From positions 2,740,166 through 2,804,165 of the forward strand of contig NC_087069.1 in the NCBI RefSeq assembly GCF_963678635.1: a stretch of DNA of 64,000 bases, written 5' to 3'. The notes beneath the pieces were generated by a model. It made no database searches and was not told the DNA's origin. It worked only from the letters and a program-made list of their open reading frames with translations. Origin of the DNA: Symsagittifera roscoffensis. Taxonomy: Eukaryota > Xenacoelomorpha > Acoela > Convolutidae. Both the position numbers and the translations under genes were made by a program. Shown here one piece after another: positions 11,356-22,993 of the stretch. Every line of letters begins with the position of its first letter. Within the stretch, counting starts at the first letter, position 1.

Positions 11356-12567
11356 TGGGGTGTAGGGAAGAATCCGAATCACCCGAAACACAAGCTAGCA
11401 CTGGCAGCAGTGCAAATTACTAGGAACAGACAAGCTGAAAACGATTTGAACAAAAAAGAAGCTGCGAGTTGTGACTTGTCAACAAAGACAGTAAAGGCCG
11501 TGACACAAAACAAAGATGCCAGGGGGTCCGAGAAAATAAACTCTCTAGAGATAAACTACGAGAGGGCAGCTGCAGAAGCGATCGATAAAGTGAAGCAAGA
11601 CTTGGCGACGAAAGAAATCGAACAACGGCTTAAACAGGAGATAGAAAAACAGAGATTGAATGAGACACTCTGTATGACAAGACCAGAACCGGAGACCGGA
11701 GAGAACTCGATGAGCAGGAGCAACTGCTACACCTTGAAAATGGTAACTGGAAAACCATTTGGCATCACGAAAATTGGGTCAAGAATCATTTCAACACTCA
11801 CAGTGGGCGGCAACGAAGTAACAAGAAACCTGACTGAACCGAGTGATCAGACAGTGATGCACGTAGATACAATAAGCCCGCAAACTGCTTCTAGAGCTTT
11901 AAGGGCATTACTCACGAGAGGTGATAGCAAATCAGTTCGCGTAGACAACAGATACACAGAAGCCTATGGACCACATGAGGTCATGTTGAATATAGATGGT
12001 ATAAACATCCCTACAAAAACGATGATAACATGTGATGAGGATCTTGCCGGGCCATTCTATGTTGGTACAGAGGAACTAAAAGTGAGATCCTTTTGGCAGT
12101 GTAGGATACTGGAGGAGGATGCCATGTATCTGGTGACAGAAGCTGACGTGTCTGCACACGTATTGGACTTAAATGGAAAGAAGACACAACTGCGTGGGTT
12201 CTTGGACGCGGGAGCCGTCTTGAGTGTAATACCAATTGAATTTTGGAGAAGAATGGGATTTGACAAAGATGACCTGATCGATTCAAGCTTACAACTGTCA
12301 GCAACAAACAAGGGGGCGCTTCGGGTTATAGGTAGGACACCAATAATAGCCCTTAACCTGTGAGAACGCAATCTGTGGATGAGCTTTCTGTTGGTGGAGA
12401 ATCTAGATGAGTCTGACCAATTCATTTTAGGGAGAGATTTCATCAGGAATTTCGATGTAACTATTGATCTTAACAATGCGATGTTCAGGGTTCGGAACCC
12501 GGAAAGGAAGTACGTAGTTAAACTGGTAAATTTGATAATGGCGAATGAAAATAAGGCTCCAGTTTAA
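11356..12567 (+). pseudogene. Retroelement aspartic protease region, copy B
   Basis: This is in the same frame as the capsid part of Gag, separated from it only by TAG 11,353-11,355. It starts WGVGKNPNHPKHK and keeps one frame to 12,567 with a single further stop (TGA 12,361-12,363). A charged helix (EINYERAAAEAIDKVKQ-like) is followed by SEPSDQTVMHVDT-type sequence, then the protease core GFLDAGAVLSVIP with the active-site triplet at 12,205-12,213, and the distal ILGRDFIRNFDV. The triplet is DAG rather than DTG or DSG, an unusual substitution. It resembles copy A throughout and keeps the segment deleted there. Confidence 0.8.
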
Positions 12568-12964
12568 ATAAAGCTGAAAACAAATGAAGCGGCAATAGTA
12601 AGTTTAAGAATGAAGAACTATAATGAACTAAGTGACAACAAACAAGTATGTATAGTACCCAATCCAAAAGTCAAAGTGCTGCTATTTTAGGAAGATCCTT
12701 CTCGATAAACAAGGGTGGCCTCTGCGTCAGTGTCTTTTTGGGTGCTCTTGATATACCAATCACACTCCGGAGGGGAAGGCAGCTTGGATACGCACTGCCA
12801 GTGAAAACTAGGTATGAAATAACTGAAAAAGTGAAAGAAAATGAAGTTCTTGATTGCCCCAATCACAGGGACAAAATTTGTATCTTGAGACGATTGAAGA
12901 AATTAAACTGTTAATCAGGTCTTGTGAAGTCACTTAAGTCAGAGACAGACAACGGACTGTCGGG
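12568..12964 (+). pseudogene. Protease-RT linker remnant of Pol
   Basis: After the stop at 12,565-12,567 the coding sense continues (KTNEAAIVSLRMKNYNELSD). It shifts frame near 12,690 (GLCVSVFLGALDIPITLRRG, then GYALPVKTRYEITEKVKENE). It shifts again after KICILRRLKK near 12,910 into the RT frame. It bridges protease and RT of one Pol polyprotein. The first tandem unit boundary (12,871) lies within it. Confidence 0.65.
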
Positions 12965-13846
12965 TTGTTCGAGTTTCTAGAAAAACCCACGCTAGAGCAA
13001 TTGGAAATGGATAAACCAATATTACCAGAAATTGAACAGTTAAGGGGGAAGGTATCAGATGAACAGCTCGAAGCAATCAAGGACGTTCATGATAGGAATC
13101 AGGATGTATTTTCGAGACATAAGGCAGACATTGGAAGCTGCAACTTTGTTGAACATGAAAAAGAGTTAGAAGAATTGGCGGTGCCACATAGGGAGGGGGC
13201 GAGTTGTATGACCTCAAACAAATATGATGATTGTAGAAAAGAGATAGAGACCCTACTAGAGTATGACAGGATAGAACCATCCAAATCACCGTGGGCGTGT
13301 GGAGTAATGATGGCTAAGAAGAAAGGAGACCAAATTAGGTTTTGTGACTTTCGATATCCGAGCTCCGTCACGGTGAAGGATGCCTATCCCATACCTAGGA
13401 TAGATGAATGTCTCTCAAAATTAGATGACGCGAAATTTTTCACAACTCTTGTTCTAGGGTCGGCTTTTTGGCAGGTACCACTGAGGAAGCAAGACAGAGA
13501 CACGACGGGTTTTGCATGCGAACTGGGGTTGTTTCAAAGGAAGAGGATGCTCCTTGGCCTCTGCAATGCGACAGCCACCTTCCAACGACTAATGGCACAA
13601 GCGCTGACGAGCGTAACGAAGAAATATGGCAATTTAGTTATGTGCTACGTAGATGACGTGGTGATTGCCACACCCACACTGGAGGACCACATTGAACGAA
13701 TGCACGAGGTGCTTACTTGTATGAAGAGAGCGGGACTGAAGTGCAAGCCATCGAAGTATGAAATTCTAAAGGACTTGATCAAATACCTGGGAAGAATGGT
13801 GGACGAAGAATCATTCATTCCAAAGAATAAAAAAGGATTTGTATGA
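12965..13846 (+). pseudogene. Reverse transcriptase domain, unit 1 (motif A Asp lost, thumb deleted)
   Basis: 293 codons. The fingers have SPWACGVMMAKKKG at residues 108-121 and DAYPIPRIDECL at 139-150. Motif A reads TTLVLGSAFWQ at 160-170, where Ty3/gypsy RTs have the catalytic Asp of LDL; residue 163 is Val (GTT at 13,451). GLCNATATFQRLM is at 198-210 and the second catalytic site YVDD at 228-231 is intact. The palm ends at YLGRMVDEESFIPKN. The thumb and connection that normally precede RNase H are absent, and the frame is lost at 13,846. The start given is only the first ATG; the family reads through as a polyprotein. Inactive as written. Confidence 0.88.
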
Positions 13847-14606
13847 AAAACCAGAGTTGGGGATGCCCACGGAAAAAGGAATGTACGTGCTGGACACGGA
13901 TGCATCAGTGATAGCAATCTCTGGGATACTCCACCAAGAACAGGAATGGAAAGGAAATACAGTCTTGAGACCGATAGCTTACGGGAGCAAAGTCTTGAGT
14001 GATACAAAGATGAAGTACGGAGCACCCAAGGCGGAGATGTTCGCGGTAGTGACCTTTGTAGAAAAATATAGATCATATTTGGGCAGCGAGCCATTCAAGC
14101 TACGAGTCGACAACAGAGCACTCAGTTGGTTAAAAAGGTATTCACTGGATCAGAGCTATATCGGGAGATGGATAATGTGCCTGGATGGTTACGACATGAT
14201 CATCGAGCACAGGACAAGGGACAAACATCAGAACGCCGACAACTTGAGCGAAAAGACGAAGTTTTACGAGAGACAGGAGCAAAAGGAGGCCGACAGGCCT
14301 GAGATCAAAAATGGATTCTCGTTTATGGACAAGGAGACGTACGACAATCTTCCACTCACGATGTGGCTTGACAAGTCAGGGAAACCAATAGAGGACGGGC
14401 AGTCCAGGATGAAAGCACAGAAGCTTTGCGTCCCCAGGGAAACAATGGCCCCTTTGCAGGCATCTCAGCCTGCAACGAGCTCTAGGAACAAATTACCCGA
14501 TCCTTCAGACAACTACATGGCTCCTCAATTCCATGAAATATTTGAACAAGTAGCCAGAGCGGCGATGAACGGAAACAATGGAACCAGCGGAAACGGACCT
14601 TCCTAA
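13839..14606 (+). pseudogene. RNase H domain of Pol, unit 1
   Basis: 255 codons, overlapping the RT remnant in another frame. The open frame actually extends a few codons upstream (KKDLYEKPELGMPT). RNase H signatures are VLDTDAS at residues 17-23, APKAEMFAVV at 62-71, KLRVDNRALSWL at 87-98 and HQNADNLS at 130-137, so the catalytic acidic residues are all present. The enzyme would degrade the RNA strand of RNA-DNA hybrids. After about residue 150 the sequence is a linker that becomes Asn/Gly-rich (MNGNNGTSGNG) and ends at TAA 14,604-14,606. Confidence 0.85.
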
Positions 14607-15942
14607 CGCACAGATAGCTCTTCAAGCAACTCAGACCGAACTCAGGCGATTGTGCCAGCGGGAGCAAAACGTGGCGAGACTACCTTGAGGTCTCGTGTGG
14701 TAGACATCAGAAAGAATCGTGCGGTCAGCAACTTCTTTTTGCAAGAGGCCGAGGAGCAACCTCGAGCCTGCCTAAATGGGATGAGCTGGAGCCCTGCCGT
14801 CAGCAATCAAGCAATTTGTTCGGGCAGTCGTCATCTGATTATAATGGACAGCTTGGTGAGGGATCTGAACGAGATCTTTGTGGGTAGTCAGACCACTGTT
14901 CTTTCCTTTAGATGATCCTCCGTGGCCCAAGCGATCAAGATGACGGAGTTCCAGAACAAAGATCAACTGTTCACGCTGATAGTAATGACCACCAACGACA
15001 TCTCAAGGGCTTCGGTTACCCCAGAGAGCAGATGGGAACCTCTGTTGGTCTGCCTTTCGACTGAATTGAAGGAAAATACAAGCCGAGGTTCGTGGTGTGT
15101 GCACGTTTGCCCAGAATCCGGAAGTGGGTACAGCAGTGGCTGACTTTATGAATGGCAACGTGGCTCGATGGAATGAAATGATCCGTAATCTGGTCAGGAG
15201 CAATCCAGTCGAGTTAAGACTCGTGGATCTTGAGAACACGTTGCGCATGACTGACCAACTCGCGCTCACCAGAGATGGCATACCTTTTAACACCCTACAG
15301 GGAAGGTGATATATCAACGACGCCTTTCAGACAAATATCAAGGAGCTACAAGAAGAACCTAGGACGACTGACTCCCTGGCTGGGACTCGTTTGACTGGAA
15401 GAGGCAGAGTGATGAGCAGTGTGCCGGAGTCACTCACTAATCGTCTTGGGCCTCTGGCATCGGAAGCGAATGGTACTGCTCCCGCGGCTCCCAACTCAGA
15501 CGTAAGAGAAAAGCTAGAGACTGCTCTCCCTCCTCGAAGACAACCATTGGAGAGCCGACTGGGAAGACCTAATGACCAAAACCAAACGAGCTCCCAGATC
15601 TCCACGAGTGCAAGTAACTTGCCTGCGACGATCCCTGCTCCTGCATGGAATTCATCGGCGAGTACTGTACCTTCAGAGGGAGTTGAATCGTCCAGTGTGC
15701 TGCTCTGGAACCGTCCATATCTCAGCGAATGGGGACAATACAAGGCTGAAATGGTAGCGAGTTTAAATATGAACACGTTGACGTGTAGATCAGACGCTAG
15801 AAGAATGATGAACGGAAATGGCCCCAAGGTGTCAGGATTGTACACGGTGTCAGGATTGTACCTCGGTGGGTTGCCTCAGGACAAAACCATTGAAAGTCCG
15901 ACGGAGGTCCAGAGAATTGATACCACCTCTCAGAAAGGTTAA
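14607..15942 (+). pseudogene. Unknown region X, N-terminal part, unit 1
   Basis: Coding pieces in several frames. The clearest is one frame open from 15,097 to 15,942 with a single TGA at 15,307-15,309. It contains VADFMNGNVARWNEMIRNLV, then a Ser/Pro/Asn-rich stretch (SSQISTSASNLPATIPAPA) and LWNRPYLSEWGQYKAEMVAS. A directly repeated 18-bp segment (GTGTCAGGATTGTAC twice) occurs near 15,828-15,860. No known domain was recognised. The position after RNase H is where an integrase would normally be, but no HHCC or DDE motif is visible. Confidence 0.5.
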
Positions 15943-16669
15943 GTTCACGACAGAAAAACATCCTAACCAGATGTATAGGCAGTTCTCCGAGCCGCCGGGC
16001 CAATTGCCTGATGAATATTCAAGAGACCATCACCGTACAAGCTCGGTAGAAGGGGACGACAGGAGGTATAAAGGACTGGACACACCGATGGGTGGTAGTT
16101 TGTTTGCTGCCTATGACCCTCTCGACATCATGAACGCTAAGTATTTGATAGTGGCTAGTTCGGATTACCTCTACACGCCTCGTTCTCTCTTTTGGCCAGA
16201 CGTGATTTTTCTGACGGCTCCCAAACTGGATTGGGGACAAGCAAAAGGCATGGCGATAAGCGTGCAGAGAATTATCAGTCTGGATCCACAAGTAATAATA
16301 ATAGCCGGCTCAAATGAGGGACGATTCGACGTGGTCATTCTCGCGCCAATCAGATCTATCGATCCGAACCCCTATCAATTCCTTCGCTCTGAACTTCCTG
16401 CTGTCTGGGCAGACATTTCTAACGCAATCCATGGATTAAAAGAGCACAGAAGGACCCATGTGGTGCTGGATGACGTCCTGGGGTTGAAACTGTCCAACTT
16501 CGCTAGGTTATTAAAGTTAAGACCAGGATTGAATGACGACCACGTATTGGCGCAGCAGGTGGCGAATGACCTCTGCTTTAGGCAAGTAGATTATGAGAAG
16601 AACGCGCAGGAAAAAATGGTGGCGGAATCTGACGTCATCAGAGGAGGACCTCCTGGCACTGGCCTTTAG
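15818..16669 (+). pseudogene. Unknown region X, central domain with SGNH-like features, unit 1
   Basis: 283 codons. After a polar N-terminal part, a globular alpha/beta-looking section runs from about residue 90 to 230. It holds NAKYLIVASSDYLYTP, then FWPDVIFLTAPKLDWGQAKG, then ISLDPQVIIIAGSNEGRFD, then LPAVWADISNAIHGLKEHRR and HVVLDDVLGLKLSNFARLL. The strand-then-GSNEG pattern resembles block III (GxND) of SGNH/GDSL hydrolases, with a strand and ASS turn before it where GDS would be. The catalytic residues are not all recognisable, so this is only a weak structural suggestion. The ORF is identical in length in unit 2. Confidence 0.4.
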
Positions 16670-17934
16670 GACAAAACCGCACACTAATTCGTGGCTGTTT
16701 TTGTCGCCTAGAGTGTGTCCGCTGGGAGACGACGCCCATGAACATGCTCCAGCAGTAATAAAAGATATCCACGTGTAAATGAAGAACTTGCTGAACGAAA
16801 GGGAGCTAGCTGGAGGTTTGATCTTGCAGTTGATGCAGGATGTGAACACAATGTCGCTGGAAAAATTCCAAGCGGTAGTTTTAGCCACGAAGGCACAAAA
16901 TGAAAAATCCGATGCGATCCTGGGCGGAATGGGAGTGGGATGGATGCCATCCTTCTTGTCCACGTTTTATCCGAGGGCCTCCAGGAACCTGATAGCGAGC
17001 TTTGTTAAAGACATCAGGAAGTTGCCGATCCGCCCAGTGCTGGCTATGTGCCAGCCTAGTCTCAGTAGTAGATTGTTCTGTACTAAATTGGGTGGAACAA
17101 AAAGAACTGAGAGGGCTGGCCAGTGACGACAGACTGTTTGGAAGAATAGCGGAGCCTAGATGGATATTGATGGACTTTAATAATAACTTTAAGTGTCAGA
17201 TGAGCGGTGAAGACCTTTCCCATATCCAATTCAACCCCATGTTCTGGAATCTGCGACCGATAGTGAAAAATTCTGTTGAGGCGATGCGAGTTCCGTCCTG
17301 GCCGGAAGCGTACGCACACGTTGGGGAAAATCAGCAGGTGTGGCTTGCAGGGTCCAGGCTTTTACCGGACCAGTGCCCTCTGTACCTGCCGATAAGGATA
17401 CTGCTAGGAGTTACGTCTCCTGTCATTGGACCTCAGTTCGGAGCAGCTCGCGATGTGGAAGAGAGAATACAGAAATGGAGTGATTGAATGGAGCCACGTT
17501 TTATCAGCTGGAATGTTGCGGCAATGCATACATTTGATTTCAGTTTTCTCGATGCATGGAGTCGAAAGAAGATGAAGGCACCACCCCCTAGGAAGCCCGG
17601 AGTTTTCTCCGACGTGTAGAATAACGTGTATCCACCAGCTTACGATTGGTCCAGACTGAAGTGGCCAGGAGAAGAGAAAGTAATATTGTTGGAACTATCA
17701 AGGGAGTGCAGAGGAGGCATCTACATGACGGTGGACGAGCTGGCGCCACATGGTGTTGAATTGGTGGAATTCCTAGTGAACGATGAGGTATTTTACCACG
17801 CAGGTGACCTGACTGTGCCGGCTCGGCCGGACTCGGGCATGGATATGCACCAGGGCCCTTCAGGACCGGAACGAAAACCAGATGATGCCAACAAAATTTG
17901 TATCTTGAGACGATTGAAGAAATTAAAATGTTAA
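16593..17934 (+). pseudogene. Unknown region X, C-terminal part, unit 1
   Basis: Coding continues from the SGNH-like part by frameshift. The frame open from 16,593 has a stop at 16,776-16,778 and ends at 17,126 (LLNERELAGGLILQLMQDVN, GMGVGWMPSFLSTFYP). A third frame runs from about 17,130 to 17,934 with stops at 17,485 and near 17,617 (EPRWILMDFNNNFKCQMSG, FNPMFWNLRPIVKNSVEAM, YDWSRLKWPGEEKVILLEL). The few interruptions and consistent composition suggest one long ancestral reading frame. I do not recognise it. Its last codons fuse to the RT linker (KICILRRLKK) of unit 2. Confidence 0.45.
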
Positions 17935-17984
17935 TCAGGTCTTGTGAAGTCACTTAAGTCAGAGACAGACAACGGACTGTCGGG

Positions 17985-18866
17985 TTGTTCGAGTTTCTAG
18001 AAAAACCCACGCTAGAGCAATTGGAAATGGATAAACCAATATTACCAGAAATTGAACAGTTAAGGGGGAAGGTATCAGATGAACAGCTCGAAGCAATCAA
18101 GGACGTTCATGATAGGAATCAGGATGTATTTTCGAGACATAAGGCAGACATTGGAAGCTGCAACTTTGTTGAACATGAAAAAGAGTTAGAAGAATTGGCG
18201 GTGCCACATAGGGAGGGGGCGAGTTGTATGACCTCAAACAAATATGATGATTGTAGAAAAGAGATAGAGACCCTACTAGAGTATGACAGGATAGAACCAT
18301 CCAAATCACCGTGGGCGTGTGGAGTAATGATGGCTAAGAAGAAAGGAGACCAAATTAGGTTTTGTGACTTTCGATATCCGAACTCCGTCACGGTGAAGGA
18401 TGCCTATCCCATACCTAGGATAGATGAATGTCTCTCAAAATTAGATGACGCGAAATTTTTCACAACTCTTGTTCTAGGGTCGGCTTTTTGGCAGGTACCA
18501 CTGAGGAAGCAAGACAGAGACACGACGGGTTTTGCATGCGAACTGGGGTTGTTTCAAAGGAAGAGGATGCTCCTTGGCCTCTGCAATGCGACAGCCACCT
18601 TCCAACGACTAATGGCACAAGCGCTGACGAGCGTAACGAAGAAATATGGCAATTTAGTTATGTGCTACGTAGATGACGTGGTGATTGCCACACCCACACT
18701 GGAGGACCACATTGAACGAATGCACGAGGTGCTTACTTGTATGAAGAGAGCGGGACTGAAGTGCAAGCCATCGAAGTATGAAATTCTAAAGGACTTGATC
18801 AAATACCTGGGAAGAATGGTGGACGAAGAATCATTCATTCCAAAGAATAAAAAAGGATTTGTATGA
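17985..18866 (+). pseudogene. Reverse transcriptase domain, unit 2
   Basis: Second tandem copy of the RT remnant, offset 5,020 bp, 293 codons. It differs from unit 1 by one visible residue (YPNS instead of YPSS after FCDFR). It shares the Val in motif A (TTLVLG), the intact YVDD and the missing thumb, so these defects came before the tandem duplication. Confidence 0.88.
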
Positions 18867-19626
18867 AAAACCAGAGTTGGGGATGCCCACGGAAAAAGGA
18901 ATGTACGTGCTGGACACGGATGCATCAGTGATAGCAATCTCTGGGATACTCCACCAAGAACAGGAATGGAAAGGAAATACAGTCTTGAGACCGATAGCTT
19001 ACGGGAGCAAAGTCTTGAGTGATACAAAGATGAAGTACGGAGCACCCAAGGCGGAGATGTTCGCGGTAGTGACCTTTGTAGAAAAATATAGATCATATTT
19101 GGGCAGCGAGCCATTCAAGCTACGAGTCGACAACAGAGCACTCAGTTGGTTAAAAAGGTATTCACTGGATCAGAGCTATATCGGGAGATGGATAATGTGC
19201 CTGGATGGTTACGACATGATCATCGAGCACAGGACAAGGGACAAACATCAGAACGCCGACAACTTGAGCGAAAAGACGAAGTTTTACGAGAGACAGGAGC
19301 AAAAGGAGGCCGACAGGCCTGAGATCAAAAATGGATTCTCGTTTATGGACAAGGAGACGTACGACAATCTTCCACTCACGATGTGGCTTGACAAGTCAGG
19401 GAAACCAATAGAGGACGGGCAGTCCAGGATGAAAGCACAGAAGCTTTGCGTCCCCAGGGAAACAATGGCCCCTTTGCAGGCATCTCAGCCTGCAACGAGC
19501 TCTAGGAACAAATTACCCGATCCTTCAGACAACTACATGGCTCCTCAATTCCATGAAATATTTGAACAAGTAGCCAGAGCGGCGATGAACGGAAACAACG
19601 GAACCAGCGGAAACGGAACTTCCTAA
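18859..19626 (+). pseudogene. RNase H domain of Pol, unit 2
   Basis: Tandem copy of the unit 1 RNase H, 255 codons, with the same catalytic-site motifs (DTDAS, AEMFAVV, VDNRAL, HQNADNLS). It differs only near the C terminus (GNGTS instead of GNGPS). Confidence 0.85.
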
Positions 19627-20951
19627 CCTACAGATAGACTTCAAGCAACTCAGACCGAACTCAGGCGATTGTGCCAGCGGGAGCGAAACGTGGCAAGACT
19701 ACCTTGAGGTCTCGTGTGGTAGACATCAGAAAGAATCGTGCGGTCAGCAACTTCTTTTTGCAAGAGGCCGAGGAGCAACCTCGAGCCTGCCTAAATGGGA
19801 TGAGCTGGAGCCCTGCCGTCAGCAATCAAGCAATTTGTTCGGGCAGTCGTCATCTGATTATAATGGACAGCTTGGTGAGGGATCTGAACGAGATCTTTGT
19901 GGGTAGTCAGACCACTGTTCTTTCCTTTAGATGATCCTCCGTGGCCCAAGCGATCAAGATGACGGAGTTCCAGAACAAAGATCAACTGTTCACGCTGATA
20001 GTAATGACCACCAACGACATCTCAAGGGCTTCGGTTACCCCAGAGAGCAGATGGGAACCTCTGTTGGTCTGCCTTTCGACTGAATTGAAGGAAAATACAA
20101 GCCGAGGTTCGTGGTGTGTGCACGTTTGCCCAGAATCCGGAAGTGGGTACAGCAGTGGCTGACTTTATGAATGGCAACGTGGCTCGATGGAATGAAATGA
20201 TCCGTAATCTGGTCAGGAGCAATCCAGTCGAGTTAATCTTGAGAACACGTTGCGCATGACTGACCAACTCGCGCTCACCAGAGATGGCATACCTTTTAAC
20301 ACCCTACGGGGAAGGTGATATATCAACGACGCCTTTCAGACAAATATCAAGGAGCTACAAGAAGAACCTAGGACGACTGACTCCCTGGCTGGGACCAGTT
20401 TGACTGGAAGAGGCAGAGTGATGAGCAGTGTGCCGGAGTCACTCACTAATCGTCTTGGGCCTCTGGCATCGGAAGCGAATGGTACTGCTCCCGCGGCTCC
20501 CAACTCAGACGTAAGAGAAAGGCTAGAGACTGCTCTCCCTCCTCGAAGACAATCATTGGAGAGCCGACTGGGAAGACCTAATGACCAAAACCAAACGAGC
20601 TCCCAGATCTCCACGAGTGCAAGTAACTTGCCTGCGACGATCCCTGCTCCTGCATGGAATTCATCGGCGAGTACTGTACCTTCAGAGGGAGTTGAATCGT
20701 CCAGTGTGCTGCTCTGGAACCGTCCATATCTCAGCGAATGGGGACAATACAAGGCTGAAATGGTAGCGAGTTTAAATATGAAAACGTTGACGTGTAGATC
20801 AGACGCTAGAAGAATGATGAACGGAAATGGCCCCAAGGTGTCAGGATTGTACACGGTGTCAGGATTGTACCTCGGTGGGTTGCCTCAGGACAAAACCATT
20901 GGACGTCCGACGGAGGTCCAGAGAAATGATACCACCTCTCAGAAAGGTTAA
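19627..20951 (+). pseudogene. Unknown region X, N-terminal part, unit 2
   Basis: Tandem copy of the unit 1 region. A 10-bp deletion near 20,236 (GACTCGTGGA of unit 1 is missing) breaks the frame that unit 1 keeps from 15,097. The downstream frame is open again from 20,400 to 20,951. A few substitutions occur. Confidence 0.5.
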
Positions 20952-21678
20952 GTTCACGACAGAAAAACATCCTAACCAGATGTATAGGCAGTTCTCCGAG
21001 CCGCCGGGCCAATTGCCTGATGAATATTCAAGAGACCATCACCGTACAAGCTCGGTAGAAGGGGACGACAGGAGGTATAAAGGACTGGACACACCGATGG
21101 GTGGTAGTTTGTTTGCTGCCTATGACCCTCTCGACATCATGAACGCTAAGTATTTGATAGTGGCTAGTTCGGATTACCTCTACACGCCTCGTTCTCTCTT
21201 TTGGCCAGACGTGATTTTTCTGACGGCTCCCAAACTGGATTGGGGACAAGCAAAAGGCATGGCGATAAGCGTGCAGAGAATTATCAGTCTGGATCCACAA
21301 GTAATAATAATAGCCGGCTCAAATGAGGGACGATTCGACGTGGTCATTCTCGCGCCAATCAGATCTATCGATCCGAACCCCTATCAATTCCTTCGCTCTG
21401 AACTTCCTGCTGTCTGGGCAGACATTTCTAACGCAATCCATGGATTAAAAGAGCACAGAAGGACCCATGTGGTGCTGGATGACGTCCTGGGGTTGAAACT
21501 GTCCAACTTCGCTAGGTTATTAAAGTTAAGACCAGGATTGAATGACGACCACGTATTGGCGCAGCAGGTGGCGAATGACCTCTGCTTTAGGCAAGTAGAT
21601 TATGAGAAGAACGCGCAGGAAAAAATGGTGGCGGAATCTGACGTCATCAGAGGAGGACCTCCTGGCACTGGCCTTTAG
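20827..21678 (+). pseudogene. Unknown region X, SGNH-like central domain, unit 2
   Basis: 283-codon copy of the unit 1 ORF with the same IIIAGSNEGR and VLDDVLGLKLSNF blocks. Only two residues differ, near the N terminus (LDVRRRSREM instead of LKVRRRSREL). Function unknown. Confidence 0.4.
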
Positions 21679-22943
21679 GACAAAACCGCACACTAATTCG
21701 TGGCTGTTTTTGTCGCCTAGAGTGTGTCCGCTGGGAGACGACGCCCATGAACATGCTCCAGCAGTAATAAAAGATATCCACGTGTAAATGAAGAACTTGC
21801 TGAACGAAAGGGAGCTAGCTGGAGGTTTGATCTTGCAGTTGATGCAGGATGTGAACACAATGTCGCTGGAAAAATTCCAAGCGGTAGTTTTAGCCACGAA
21901 GGCACAAAATGAAAAATCCGATGCGATCCTGGGCGGAATGGGAGTGGGATGGATGCCATCCTTCTTGTCCACGTTTTATCCGAGGGCCTCCAGGAACCTG
22001 ATAGCGAGCTTTGTTAAAGACATCAGGAAGTTGCCGATCCGCCCAGTGCTGGCTATGTGCCAGCCTAGTCTCAGTAGTAGATTGTTCTGTACTAAATTGG
22101 GTGGAACAAAAAGAACTGAGAGGGCTGGCCAGTGACGACAGACTGTTTGGAAGAATAGCGGAGCCTAGATGGATATTGATGGACTTTAATAATAACTTTA
22201 AGTGTCAGATGAGCGGTGAAGACCTTTCCCATATCCAATTCAACCCCATGTTCTGGAATCTGCGACCGATAGTGAAAAATTCTGTTGAGGCGATGCGAGT
22301 TCCGTCCTGGCCGGAAGCGTACGCACACGTTGGGGAAAATCAGCAGGTGTGGCTTGCAGGGTCCAGGCTTTTACCGGACCAGTGCCCTCTGTACCTGCCG
22401 ATAAGGAGACTGCTAGGAGTTACGTCTCCTGTCATTGGACCTCAGTTCGGAGCAGCTCGCGATGTGGAAGAGAGAATACAGAAATGGAGTGATTGAATGG
22501 AGCCACGTTTTATCAGCTGGAATGTTGCGGCAATGCATACATTTGATTTCAGTTTTCTCGATGCATGGAGTCGAAAGAAGATGAAGGCACCACCCCCTAG
22601 GAAGCCCGGAGTTTTCTCCGACGTGTAGAATAACGTGTATTCACCAGCTTACGATTGGTCCAGACTGAAGTGGCCAGGAGAAGAGAAAGTAATATTGTTG
22701 GAACTATCAAGGGAGTGCAGAGGAGGCATCTACATGACGGTGGACGAGCTGGCGCCACATGGTGTTGAATTGGTGGAATTCCTAGTGAACGATGAGGTAT
22801 TTTACCACGCAGGTGACCTGACTGTGCCGGCTCGGCCGGACTCGGGCATGGATATGCACCAGGGCCCTTCAGGACCGGAACGAAAACCAGATGATGCCAA
22901 CAAAATTTGTATCTTGAGACGATTGAAGAAATTAAACTGTTAA
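21602..22943 (+). pseudogene. Unknown region X, C-terminal part, unit 2
   Basis: Copy of the unit 1 region with the same interruptions (stops at 21,785 and 22,494 and near 22,626). It differs by isolated substitutions such as IRRLLGV instead of IRILLGV. It fuses to the truncated unit 3. Confidence 0.45.
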
Positions 22944-22993
22944 TCAGGTCTTGTGAAGTCACTTAAGTCAGAGACAGACAACGGACTGTCGGG

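Noticed and set aside
13645-14094. 149-codon minus-strand ORF across RT/RNase H (repeated at 18,665-19,114)
   Set aside because: It is antisense to the RT-RNase H remnants and has no recognisable content; its conservation follows from the tandem copies.
15327-15845. 172-codon minus-strand ORF (also 20,336-20,854)
   Set aside because: Antisense shadow of the Ser/Pro-rich plus-strand frame of region X.
21526-21972. 148-codon minus-strand ORF (also 16,517-16,963)
   Set aside because: It is antisense to region X, whose plus-strand translation is better supported; repeated only because the unit is repeated.
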